Part shown: positions 8,468 to 16,851 of the stretch, piece by piece | How the letters are laid out: each line of letters begins with the position of its first letter | Position numbering within the stretch: position 1 is the stretch's first letter | Assembly (NCBI RefSeq): GCF_000336555.1 | Contig: NZ_KB375281.1 | Span: 2,050,030-2,114,029 of the forward strand | Length of the DNA stretch: 64,000 nucleotides | Source: Afipia clevelandensis ATCC 49720 | GTDB lineage: Bacteria > Pseudomonadota > Alphaproteobacteria > Rhizobiales > Xanthobacteraceae | Direction of reading: 5' to 3' | Translations under genes and position numbers: made by a program | Notes under the pieces: model-generated | Told to the model about the DNA's origin: nothing | Databases searched by the model: none | What the model saw: only the letters and a program-made list of their open reading frames with translations

Positions 8468-8495
8468 AAAAACCGCCGGAAATCCGGCGGTTTTG
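8468..8495 (-). terminator. Rho-independent terminator of the LTxxQ gene
   Basis: On the minus strand a GC-rich hairpin (CCGCCGG and its complement around a short loop) is followed by a run of five Ts. It lies about 30 bases past the stop codon of the LTxxQ-protein gene. Confidence 0.85.
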
Positions 8496-8525
8496 ATCGT
8501 TTCGGCCGGTCCGGTTCCGGCAGCT

Positions 8526-9116
8526 TTAAAGCCGCTCGGAGCCGCCATCGCGGTTCGGGCCGCGATCCCGGTCGAATCGGCCGCCGTCCATGCCGCGCTC
8601 GAAGCGCCCGCGCCAGCCATGATGGCCGCCCATTCGGGTCAGCATCGACAGCCGCCGCTTCTGGCCATCGTCCAGCGTCTTGTAGAGCGGATCGGCGGCA
8701 TCGGCGATCTTCTTCAGGCCGGTCGCAGTTTCGGCCATCCTGTCGGCCCGCTCGCGCAGCCGAGCCACCGGATCGCGGGACTGATCGGCCACCGCAGGCT
8801 TTTCGTCCTGCGCGCCCTTCTGCTCCTGCGCGGCACGGCGCGCATCGCGCTCGCTGGCGCGCGCATTGGCCTGCGCCATGCGCTGCTTGGCGAAATCGCG
8901 CACCGCGGTCTCGACCGGAGGCCACAGCTTTTCCTGATCGGGCGTGAGTTTGAGACCGGCCTTCACGGACGCAATCTTCGCATCGAGAAAGGCGGCCCGA
9001 TCCTCCATGCTCATACGATGATGATGGTGGTGGTGATGGTAGCGGTGCTGCGCATAGACGGCCGTGGAGCCGAGGATCGCAACCGCCGCGGCGCCGGCAA
9101 TAATAGCTTTCTTCAT
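8526..9116 (-). CDS. Periplasmic LTxxQ-motif (Spy/CpxP-like) protein with a polyhistidine N-terminus
   Basis: This 196-residue secreted protein has a signal peptide (1-22, cleavage after VYA). The mature protein opens with QHRYHHHHHHHRM, seven consecutive histidines. An LTPDQ motif near 57-61 and a second helical region (about 115-155) are typical of the LTxxQ family, which includes the chaperone Spy, CpxP and metal-responsive ZraP. The C-terminus is rich in Gly, Arg and Asp. The His tract suggests metal binding, possibly copper, zinc or nickel, but this is inference. It is a single-gene unit with its own terminator. Function could be envelope-stress chaperone or metal buffer. Confidence 0.8.
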   Translation of the reverse strand: MKKAIIAGAAAVAILGSTAVYAQHRYHHHHHHHRMSMEDRAAFLDAKIASVKAGLKLTPDQEKLWPPVETAVRDFAKQRMAQANARASERDARRAAQEQKGAQDEKPAVADQSRDPVARLRERADRMAETATGLKKIADAADPLYKTLDDGQKRRLSMLTRMGGHHGWRGRFERGMDGGRFDRDRGPNRDGGSERL

Positions 9117-9189
9117 GGGGGCATCTCCGAGGTGACGTCCCTCGAAGATGACACCGCGCCGCCCGCTTTCAACTTAAGGTTTCGATAGC

Positions 9190-9227
9190 TAGGTGAACGC
9201 GCATTCATTCCGGCGCGCGTTCACCTA
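9190..9227 (-). terminator. Long hairpin after dctM
   Basis: A perfect 13-bp inverted repeat (arms 9190-9202 and 9215-9227, 12-base loop) lies 12 bases past the dctM stop. There is no T-run, so it may stabilise the mRNA 3' end or act with Rho rather than be an intrinsic terminator. Confidence 0.6.
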
Positions 9228-9238
9228 TCAAGATTGTC

Positions 9239-10525
9239 CTACTGCTTTCCGAAAATCGCGTTCGGCAGCGCCAGCGAAATTTCCGGCACATACGTGACGA
9301 CAATCAGGAATGCCAGCAGCAGCAGCAGCCAGCGCCATGATGCGGCAACGACCTTCATTAGAGGCATTCCGGTGATGCCCGACGCCACGAACAGATTTAA
9401 CCCTACGGGCGGCGTCACCATGCCGATTTCCATGTTGACCACGAAAATGATGCCGAGATGGATCGGATCGATGCCGAGCTTCACCGCCGCCGGGAAAATG
9501 ATCGGCGCCACGATCAGGATGATCGCCGACGGCTCCATGAAGTTGCCGGCGATCAGCAGGATGATGTTGACGATGATCAGGAACTGCCAGGGCTTGAGAT
9601 CCGCTTCCAGAATCGTGCGCGCGATATCCTGCGGGATCTGCGCCGTGGTGAGCACATGGCCGAACAGGAACGCATTGGCGATGATGAACATCAGCATCAC
9701 CGTGACGCGCGAGGAATCGGTCAGCACCTTCGGCACATCGCTGATCCTGAGATCGCCGTAGATGAAAACCGCCGCGATGAAGGCATAGACCGCCGCGACG
9801 GCCGCAGCCTCGGTGGGCGTGAAAATGCCGCCATAGATGCCGCCCATCACGATGACGATCAGGAGAAGTCCCCAGATCGCATCGCGGAACGAGGTCACGC
9901 GCTCTTTCCAGGACGCCTTGGGCTGGCGCGGCAGGTTCTTGATCCGCGCCACGACATAAATCGCGACCATCAGCAGCGCGCCGAGCAGGATGCCCGGCAC
10001 TACGCCCGCCATGAACAGCCGTCCGACCGAGGTTTCCGTTGTCGCCGCGTAGACCACCATGACGATGGACGGAGGAATCAGGATGCCGAGCGTGCCCGCA
10101 TTGACGATCACGCCCGTCGCGAATGACTGGGTGTAACCGACCTTGACCATGCCTGCGATGACGATCGAGCCGATTGCAACCACCGTGGCCGGCGACGATC
10201 CCGAGACCGCCGCGAAGAACATGCAGGCCATGACCGATGCGATCGCAAGACCGCCGGGCAGATGGCCGACGGTCGAAACCGCGAAGTTGATCATGCGCTT
10301 GGCGACGCCGCCGGTGGTGAGGAAGTTGCCGGCGAGAATGAAGAATGGAATGGCCAGCAGGGTCGACTGCTCCATGGTCTGAAAAAATTTCAGGACCAGC
10401 GAGGCGATGCTGTCGGGTTCAAACAGCAAAATGACCGCCAGCGAAGACAGGCCCAGCGCGATGGCGATGGGCATGCCAAGGATCAGGAAGGTGAAAAGAA
10501 GAATGAACAGAACGGTCGTTGTCAT
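9239..10525 (-). CDS. dctM: TRAP transporter large permease (DctM)
   Basis: This 428-residue integral membrane protein has about 12 predicted hydrophobic segments and is the ion-coupled translocation subunit of a tripartite ATP-independent periplasmic transporter. Family landmarks include MPIAIALGLSS at the start, the GSSPATVVAIGS segment in the middle and the MVTPPVGLNLFV motif near 375. Its start overlaps the dctQ stop by 4 bases (ATGA), indicating translational coupling. It works with the small permease and binding protein encoded just upstream to import organic acids. The exact substrate is not readable from the permease. Confidence 0.93.
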   Translation of the reverse strand: MTTTVLFILLFTFLILGMPIAIALGLSSLAVILLFEPDSIASLVLKFFQTMEQSTLLAIPFFILAGNFLTTGGVAKRMINFAVSTVGHLPGGLAIASVMACMFFAAVSGSSPATVVAIGSIVIAGMVKVGYTQSFATGVIVNAGTLGILIPPSIVMVVYAATTETSVGRLFMAGVVPGILLGALLMVAIYVVARIKNLPRQPKASWKERVTSFRDAIWGLLLIVIVMGGIYGGIFTPTEAAAVAAVYAFIAAVFIYGDLRISDVPKVLTDSSRVTVMLMFIIANAFLFGHVLTTAQIPQDIARTILEADLKPWQFLIIVNIILLIAGNFMEPSAIILIVAPIIFPAAVKLGIDPIHLGIIFVVNMEIGMVTPPVGLNLFVASGITGMPLMKVVAASWRWLLLLLAFLIVVTYVPEISLALPNAIFGKQ

Positions 10526-11079
10526 CGGGACACCGCCGTTCCATCGGGATTCGCATCGCCGCCGACATCGCGGATGGCGTCATGCGCCTCATCCGCCAGT
10601 TCGTAGCCGCTGGATTTGCCTGTCGCGATTCGCCAGGCCATTTCGAGCAGACGATACAGCAGGAGTGCAAAGCCGATCGGCAAGCACAGACTGAGCACCC
10701 AACGCTCCACCGGGATATCTTCGGCCTCAACGCCCATGATCCGGAGGCGGGCAATGTAGACGTATGCTCCGTAGAGCATGAGGCAGGTGTAGAGGACGCA
10801 GAGCGCCACGACGAGAAGACCGACGGCGCGCTGCGCCGGCGCGGGAAGCAGCCGGACCATCGCATCGACGCCGATATGGGCCTTCACCCGGACGCCGTAT
10901 GAAATTCCGAGGAGCACCAGCCAGCCAAACAGATAAAAATTGGCCTCAAGCGCCCACAGCCATCCGGCATTGAAACCATACCGCATGACGACCTGGCTGA
11001 ACGTCAGGACCGTCATGGCGCATAGCAACACCGCAAGAATGCTCTCTTCGAGCCGGTGCAATACCGATCGAAATGACAC
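10522..11079 (-). CDS. dctQ: TRAP transporter small permease (DctQ)
   Basis: This 185-residue protein has four hydrophobic helices and matches the DctQ family in size and pattern (VLTFSQVVMRYGFNAGWLWA near 22-41 is the characteristic first-helix region). It pairs with DctM in the inner membrane and is needed for transport. It sits between dctP and dctM; its stop overlaps the dctM start, while 71 bases and a strong hairpin separate it from dctP. The hydrophilic C-terminal ~30 residues are longer than usual and unexplained. Confidence 0.9.
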   Translation of the reverse strand: MSFRSVLHRLEESILAVLLCAMTVLTFSQVVMRYGFNAGWLWALEANFYLFGWLVLLGISYGVRVKAHIGVDAMVRLLPAPAQRAVGLLVVALCVLYTCLMLYGAYVYIARLRIMGVEAEDIPVERWVLSLCLPIGFALLLYRLLEMAWRIATGKSSGYELADEAHDAIRDVGGDANPDGTAVSR

Positions 11080-11110
11080 AGCGTCCCTCCCCCAGGGCTA
11101 TCCAGACGTT

Positions 11111-11136
11111 GGCGGCCGCGGATCATCGCGGCCGCC
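11111..11136 (-). terminator. Intercistronic hairpin between dctP and dctQ
   Basis: Perfect 10-bp arms (GGCGGCCGCG and its complement) around a 6-base loop lie between the binding-protein gene and the permease genes. No T-tract follows. Such hairpins commonly protect upstream binding-protein mRNA and lower downstream expression, giving excess binding protein over permease. Confidence 0.6.
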
Positions 11137-11150
11137 GTATTGCTACACTG

Positions 11151-12152
<1,002 letters not shown>

Positions 12153-12279
12153 TCAGGCACGTCATTGTTCATTGTTGATGTGTCGGTCAAAGCGAACCGA
12201 CCCCGACTTGGGCGCAACATCGCAGAACCCGCGCGCCAATACCATAGCCCGTTAGCAGGGACCCCTCGTGCTGCAACGC

Positions 12280-12312
12280 AAAAGAGCGGCGCATCGTTAA
12301 GATGCACCGCTC
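12280..12312 (-). terminator. leuA terminator
   Basis: On the minus strand a 12-bp stem with one mismatch (GAGCGGTGCATC against GATGCGCCGCTC) and a 5-base loop is followed by TTTTGC. It starts 25 bases past the leuA stop. Confidence 0.8.
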
Positions 12313-12336
12313 CTGATTTTACCGTTAATCGCGAGA

Positions 12337-13899
12337 TCAGTGACCCGCGGCAGCCGCCGGCATGTCACGCTGCTTCTTCATGACGATCTTGTTCAATGCG
12401 CCGAGATAGGCCTTCGCCGAGGCCACCAGCGTATCGGGATCGGCCGCGCGCGACGTCACCGAACGCCCGTCCTGCGACAGACGCACCGAAACTTCCGCCT
12501 GCGCATCGGTTCCCGCCGTCACAGCGTGGACCTGATACAGTTCCAGCTTGGCCTCGTGCGGCACCAGCGACTTGATCGCATTGAACACCGCATCGACCGG
12601 GCCATTGCCCTCGGCTTCCTCGATCTTCTGCTGACCGTTGATGTCGAGCTTCATGGTGGCGCGCTGCGGACCGCGCGTGCCGGCGATCACCGACAGCGAC
12701 AGCATGCGAATCTGATCGTGCGACTGGGCCATTTCCTCGTCGACCAGCGCCTCGATGTCCTCGTCATAGATATCCTTCTTGCGGTCGGCCAGAGCCTTGA
12801 ACCGTACGAAAGCGTCCTCGAGCTGGTTCTGCGCCAGCTTGTAGCCCATCTCTTCCAGCTTGTGGATGAAGGCGTGGCGGCCGGAGTGCTTGCCCATCAC
12901 CAGCGAGGTCTGCTTCACGCCGACCGTTTCCGGCAGCATGATCTCGTAGGTCTGCGCGTTCTTCAGCATGCCGTCCTGATGGATGCCGCTCTCATGCGCG
13001 AAGGCATTCCGCCCGACAATGGCCTTGTTGTACTGCACCGGGAACGAGGTCGCGGCCGCCACAGATTTCGATGCGCGGGTCAGCATCGTGGTGTCGATGT
13101 TGTTCCAGTACGGCAGCTTGTCGTTGCGCACGCGCATCGCCATCACGACTTCCTCGAGCGCGGCATTGCCTGCCCGTTCACCGATGCCGTTGATGGTGCA
13201 TTCGATCTGCCGCGCGCCGGCGCGCACGCCGGCCAGCGAGTTCGCCACCGCCATGCCGAGATCGTTGTGGCAATGGACCGAGAACACGGCCTTGTCGGCA
13301 TTCGGTACGGTTTCGCGCACCCGCCTGAACAGGTCGTAGTATTCCTCCGGCACGCTGTAGCCGACGGTGTCAGGAATGTTGATCGTCGTTGCGCCGGCCT
13401 TGATGGCGGATTCCACGCAGCGGCACAGGAAGTCGAATTCCGTGCGGGTGCCGTCCTCGGAGGACCACTCGACGTCATCGGTGTGGTTACGCGCACGGCT
13501 GACCTGCGAGATCACCATCTGATGCACGTCTTCGGGCTCCATCTGGAGCTTGTATTTCATGTGGACCGGCGAGGTGGACAGGAAGGTGTGGATGCGGCCG
13601 CGCCGTGCCGGGCGGATGGCTTCGGCGCAGCGGTCGATGTCCTTGTGGGCCGCGCGGGAGAGACCGCAGACGACCGCGTTCTTGGTGCGCTTGGCGATTT
13701 CACGGACGGCCTCAAAGTCGCCGTCGGACGCGATCGGAAAACCGGCCTCGATGATGTCGACGCCCATATTGTCCAGCAACTCGGCGACTTCGAGCTTTTC
13801 CTCGAAGGTCATGGTCGCGCCGGGGCACTGTTCGCCGTCACGCAATGTGGTGTCGAAAATAACGACGCGGTCCTTGTCGGACTTGTTCGCGGTGGTCAT
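12337..13899 (-). CDS. leuA: 2-isopropylmalate synthase
   Basis: The enzyme condenses acetyl-CoA with 2-oxoisovalerate, the first committed step of leucine synthesis. The protein is 520 residues from the ATG at 13899, which has AGAGGAA upstream and begins MTTANKSDKDRVVIFDTTLRD; a longer frame to 13983 only runs through the leader hairpin. The DRE-TIM barrel shows FDTTLRDGEQCPGA (catalytic Arg and metal Asp) and the metal ligands in VFSVHCHNDLGMA. The C-terminal third is the LeuA dimer domain that binds leucine for feedback inhibition. A leucine-rich leader peptide upstream adds transcriptional or translational attenuation. It stands alone, about 7 kb from the ilv genes. Confidence 0.96.
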   Translation of the reverse strand: MTTANKSDKDRVVIFDTTLRDGEQCPGATMTFEEKLEVAELLDNMGVDIIEAGFPIASDGDFEAVREIAKRTKNAVVCGLSRAAHKDIDRCAEAIRPARRGRIHTFLSTSPVHMKYKLQMEPEDVHQMVISQVSRARNHTDDVEWSSEDGTRTEFDFLCRCVESAIKAGATTINIPDTVGYSVPEEYYDLFRRVRETVPNADKAVFSVHCHNDLGMAVANSLAGVRAGARQIECTINGIGERAGNAALEEVVMAMRVRNDKLPYWNNIDTTMLTRASKSVAAATSFPVQYNKAIVGRNAFAHESGIHQDGMLKNAQTYEIMLPETVGVKQTSLVMGKHSGRHAFIHKLEEMGYKLAQNQLEDAFVRFKALADRKKDIYDEDIEALVDEEMAQSHDQIRMLSLSVIAGTRGPQRATMKLDINGQQKIEEAEGNGPVDAVFNAIKSLVPHEAKLELYQVHAVTAGTDAQAEVSVRLSQDGRSVTSRAADPDTLVASAKAYLGALNKIVMKKQRDMPAAAAGH

Positions 13900-13962
13900 G
13901 GAGAAATTCCTCTGGTCAGATGCGCCACATCGGGGCGCTCGGGTTTCGTTGCTTTCGTCGAA

Positions 13963-14005
13963 CCCCTGAGTGCCCAGGCACACACGCCCAGACGGCCCTC
14001 AGGGG
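13963..14005 (-). promoter_or_regulatory. leuA leader hairpin
   Basis: On the minus strand CCCCTGAG (14005-13998) pairs with CTCAGGGG (13970-13963), a perfect 8-bp stem with a 27-base loop. Its 5' arm contains the stop codon of the leucine leader peptide, so ribosome position on the Leu codons would decide whether it forms. No clear T-tract terminator follows before leuA, so the mechanism may differ from the ilvB attenuator. Confidence 0.65.
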
Positions 14006-14118
14006 CAGCTAAGAAGCAGAAGCCCGCCAAGAAGGGACGACGCAGCAGCCGGGCGCACGCGAAGGCTGGCGGCGAATGCCACCTCTTCCTGCCGTCCCTG
14101 GATACCGCCGCGAATCAT
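13999..14118 (-). CDS. leuA leader peptide (leucine attenuation)
   Basis: A 39-codon frame precedes leuA by 99 bases and ends in a leucine cluster, LLGGLLLL (codons CTT CTT GGC GGG CTT CTG CTT CTT), just before its stop. Six Leu codons in eight is the signature of an attenuation leader that senses charged tRNA-Leu. The stop lies in the 5' arm of the leader hairpin. The ATG at 14118 is the longest start; internal GTG codons give shorter versions and the binding site is not decisive. The 363 bases from 13900 to 14262 contain this leader and, at their far end, the terminator of the next gene. Confidence 0.72.
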   Translation of the reverse strand: MIRGGIQGRQEEVAFAASLRVRPAAASSLLGGLLLLSCP

Positions 14119-14225
14119 CAATTCAATCCCCGAAAAACGCATGATCGGCTGCAACCGTTGACGGTTGGTTGCCGGCGCGTCTGGTGACCTGTTTCTAGAC
14201 GAGAAATGCGAGCCCCCGCAACGCC

Positions 14226-14248
14226 AAAAAACAGTCAGTGAGACTGTC
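14226..14248 (-). terminator. Terminator of the secreted hypothetical gene
   Basis: ACAGTC-TCACT-GACTGT followed by TTTTTT on the minus strand is a compact intrinsic terminator 15 bases past the stop codon at 14263. Confidence 0.88.
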
Positions 14249-14262
14249 CTATTGAAGCGCGA

Positions 14263-14895
14263 TCAGGAGGCTGGCCGGGAGCGGGTGAGATCGCCAGGGG
14301 GTCTCTTGATCAGAGAGTCCGAGCCCAGCACAGCATGCTTCAGGTTTTTCACGGTCGCCGTGATCTTCGCCAGTCCGCAGGATAGCGCGTCATCCTTGCA
14401 AGCAGCCTTGGCGCGAACGCGCGCCGGAGGGACTGCAGCGGGCTGCTTCGCAACGACCGCTGGCCTCACCGGCGCTGGTGGCGCAGCCGGCTTCATCTGG
14501 CTGTCGATGGCCGCAAGCGCCTGTCCAGGATCCAGAGCCTGCTCAGGCGTCTCCGGATTCGTCTCCAGAAACGCCAAATATTCCTGATCCATCCGCTTCA
14601 ATTCCTGCGGCGTGGGTTTCGGTCCCGCGATATCGAAATGGCGGTTCTGCATGAAATCGAAATAGGTGTAGCCCCCGCCGGGCTTGCGGCGGCCCGGAAA
14701 CTTGGCATCGCATTCCGAAATGATCTTTGCCCGGGCATCCTTGGAGAGACCCGGCTGCTCAGCGCCGCTGGAGCAGTCTTCAAAATCCCGAGGGCTATAA
14801 ATCTTCCACCATTCGGCGCGCAATGAACCTGCGCCCAACGCGACGCACAGGCCCGTCAGGATAACCAACATCACAGACTTGCGCAGATCAGCCAC
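14263..14895 (-). CDS. Secreted hypothetical protein
   Basis: This 210-residue protein has a clear signal peptide (about 1-27, cleavage near LRA-EW). The mature part begins EWWKIYSPRDFEDCSSGAE and contains four or more cysteines (C41, C62 and a later pair in KAACKDDALSC), which could form disulfides in the periplasm. The C-terminal half is Ala/Pro-rich and low in complexity, like a linker. I do not recognise a family. It is a monocistronic unit with its own intrinsic terminator. A long frame on the opposite strand overlaps it, but the signal peptide, gene order and terminator favour the minus strand. Confidence 0.7.
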   Translation of the reverse strand: MADLRKSVMLVILTGLCVALGAGSLRAEWWKIYSPRDFEDCSSGAEQPGLSKDARAKIISECDAKFPGRRKPGGGYTYFDFMQNRHFDIAGPKPTPQELKRMDQEYLAFLETNPETPEQALDPGQALAAIDSQMKPAAPPAPVRPAVVAKQPAAVPPARVRAKAACKDDALSCGLAKITATVKNLKHAVLGSDSLIKRPPGDLTRSRPAS

Positions 14896-15015
14896 TCGTC
14901 AAAATCCTCGCCCGATGTTGTGGTATTTCCAATAACGCCGCCGGGCAACAAGCTATACACACCCTGTGAATTGCGGGGGCACGTCATCACAATCCCACAA
15001 TCCGTCAAAGTTCCA

Positions 15016-15966
15016 TCAGGCGTTGCCGCTCTTCTTTGCCCTGGAATTGCGGATATCCGCCTGCTCCTCTTTCTCGAGCGCGGCCCTCACCTTTTTCAGT
15101 TCACCCGCATCGTTCTTGTCGACCTCGGGATATTTCAGGTCGAGCTTTTCCATCGCGCTGACGATAGCCGAACTGATCACCACGCGCGCGAACCATTTGT
15201 GATCCGCCGGCACCACGATCCACGGCGCATGCTTCGCCGACGTGTGCCGGATCAGATCCTGATAGGCCGCCTGATACTTGTCCCACAGCTTGCGCTCGGC
15301 GATATCGCCCAGCGAAAATTTCCAGTTCTTTGCCGGATCTTCGAGACGGTCCAGAAACCGCTTGCGCTGTTCGTCTTTCGAGACGTTGAGGAAGAACTTC
15401 AGGATCAGCGTGCCGTTGCGTGCCAGATATTTCTCATAGGCCGCGATATCCTCGAAGCGCTCGCGCCAGATATTTCTTGTCACGAGTTCCTGCGGGATGC
15501 GCTGCTTGGCCAGAATGTCGGGATGGACACGGACCACGAGCAGTTCTTCGTAATAGGACCGATTGAAGATGCCGATGCGCCCGCGCTCGGGCGCACACTT
15601 CGTCGTCCGCCACATGAAGTCATGATCGAGCTCCTTGGTCGAGGGCTGCTTGAACGAATAGACCTGACAGCCCTGCGGGTTGATGCCCGACATCACATGC
15701 TCGACGGCGCTGTCCTTGCCCGCAGCGTCCATGCCCTGAAAGATCAGCAGCACCGACCACCGGTCATGCGCATAGAGCTTTTCCTGCAGATCCCGAAGCC
15801 GACCGCGGTTCGCATCAATGATCCTGTTCGCAGTTTCCTTGTCGAGATCGCCCTTCTCGCCCGGCTTCTGCGACTTGAGATGAAACTCTTTCGTACCGTC
15901 GACCCGGAATGGATCCACATAGGACTTCAACTGCCTTGAATCTGCGGACTTGCCGTTCTTCGCCAT
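15016..15966 (-). CDS. Polyphosphate kinase 2 family protein (polyphosphate:nucleotide phosphotransferase)
   Basis: The enzyme moves phosphate between polyphosphate and nucleoside mono- or diphosphates. This 316-residue protein has the PPK2 Walker A (GMDAAGKD, 78-85), the lid region with SFKQPSTKELDHDFMWR, and a second motif GIFNRSYYEELLVVRVHP (Walker-B-like, Asp replaced by Asn as in many PPK2s). The MSGINPQGCQVYSF block places it in the PPK2-related group that includes AMP/ADP-phosphorylating (class III-like) enzymes; the exact class is inference. I chose the ATG at 15966 (GGAG upstream, typical N-terminus) over the longer frame to 16032. It is cytoplasmic and divergent from the osmoprotectant transporter. 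Confidence 0.9.
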   Translation of the reverse strand: MAKNGKSADSRQLKSYVDPFRVDGTKEFHLKSQKPGEKGDLDKETANRIIDANRGRLRDLQEKLYAHDRWSVLLIFQGMDAAGKDSAVEHVMSGINPQGCQVYSFKQPSTKELDHDFMWRTTKCAPERGRIGIFNRSYYEELLVVRVHPDILAKQRIPQELVTRNIWRERFEDIAAYEKYLARNGTLILKFFLNVSKDEQRKRFLDRLEDPAKNWKFSLGDIAERKLWDKYQAAYQDLIRHTSAKHAPWIVVPADHKWFARVVISSAIVSAMEKLDLKYPEVDKNDAGELKKVRAALEKEEQADIRNSRAKKSGNA

Positions 15967-16065
15967 GCCGGAACATGCTCCATTGATCGCCGCAAGGTAC
16001 ACGGCACCGCGCTGCTTCGCTAGTCGTGACATCGACAGGCCGAAAGCAATGGTCCATCATGCGGC

Positions 16066-16851
16066 ATGACCAGCGCCGCGCATGCGATCACTTTCAGGAA
16101 TGTCGGCAAGAGTTTTGAAAACGGCCGCATCACCGCGATTGACGATCTGTCGCTCGACGTCGCGGCGGGAGAATTCCTGGCGGTTGTCGGCGGCTCCGGC
16201 TCGGGCAAAACCACGCTGCTGCGGCTGGCCAATCGGCTGATCGCGCCGGACAGCGGCACGGTGCATGTGCAGGGTCGCGATCTCCGTGACACCGATGCGA
16301 TTACGCTGCGCCGAAGTATCGGCTACGTCTTCCAGCACGGCGGACTTTTTCCGCACATGACTGTCGCCGAGAATATCGGGATCACACCGCGGCTGCTCGG
16401 CACGCCGGCGCGGGAAATTTCCGCGCGGGTGGACAACCTGATCGAACTCGTCCGGCTGGAACAAGACCATCGTGATCGCTTCCCGCATGAACTGTCCGGC
16501 GGCCAGCGGCAGCGGGTCGGCGTGGCCCGCGCGTTAGCCGCAAAGCCGGCCATGGTGCTGATGGACGAACCATTCGGTGCGCTCGATCCCCTTACCCGCG
16601 ACGCGCTTGGCGAGGATTATCGCGCGCTGCATCGCAGCCTGGGACTCACCACCGTCATGATCACCCATGACATTACCGAGGCCCTGCTGCTGGCGGACCG
16701 TATCGCGGTGATGCATGCCGGGCGCCTGATTGCGCAAGGCGATGCGCGGATGCTGTCCGGCAGCGCCGATCCATATGTTGGCGAGTTGCTCAACACACCG
16801 CGCCGCCAGGCCAGTCGCCTGCAGGAACTGCTGCCGAAAGGCGCGGCATGA
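16066..16851 (+). CDS. ABC transporter ATP-binding protein, osmoprotectant (OpuBA/ProV-like)
   Basis: This is the ATPase of a glycine-betaine/choline-type importer. The 261 residues show Walker A GGSGSGKTTLLRL (about 41-53), the Q-loop region YVFQHGGLFPHMTV, the signature LSGGQRQRVGVARAL, Walker B MVLMDEPFGALD and the switch His in TVMITHD. It lacks the C-terminal CBS domains found in ProV/OpuCA, so osmotic sensing through CBS is absent here. The stop overlaps the start of the fused permease gene by 4 bases, so both are translated together. Confidence 0.9.
   Translation: MTSAAHAITFRNVGKSFENGRITAIDDLSLDVAAGEFLAVVGGSGSGKTTLLRLANRLIAPDSGTVHVQGRDLRDTDAITLRRSIGYVFQHGGLFPHMTVAENIGITPRLLGTPAREISARVDNLIELVRLEQDHRDRFPHELSGGQRQRVGVARALAAKPAMVLMDEPFGALDPLTRDALGEDYRALHRSLGLTTVMITHDITEALLLADRIAVMHAGRLIAQGDARMLSGSADPYVGELLNTPRRQASRLQELLPKGAA

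Noticed and set aside
12340-14187. A 615-codon plus-strand open frame opposite leuA
   Set aside because: It is an antisense frame kept open by GC-rich codon bias. leuA on the minus strand has all family motifs, a binding site and a leader.
14165-14587. A 140-codon plus-strand frame overlapping the secreted hypothetical gene and the leuA upstream region
   Set aside because: The minus-strand gene has a signal peptide and intrinsic terminator; this frame crosses the terminator and shows no family features.
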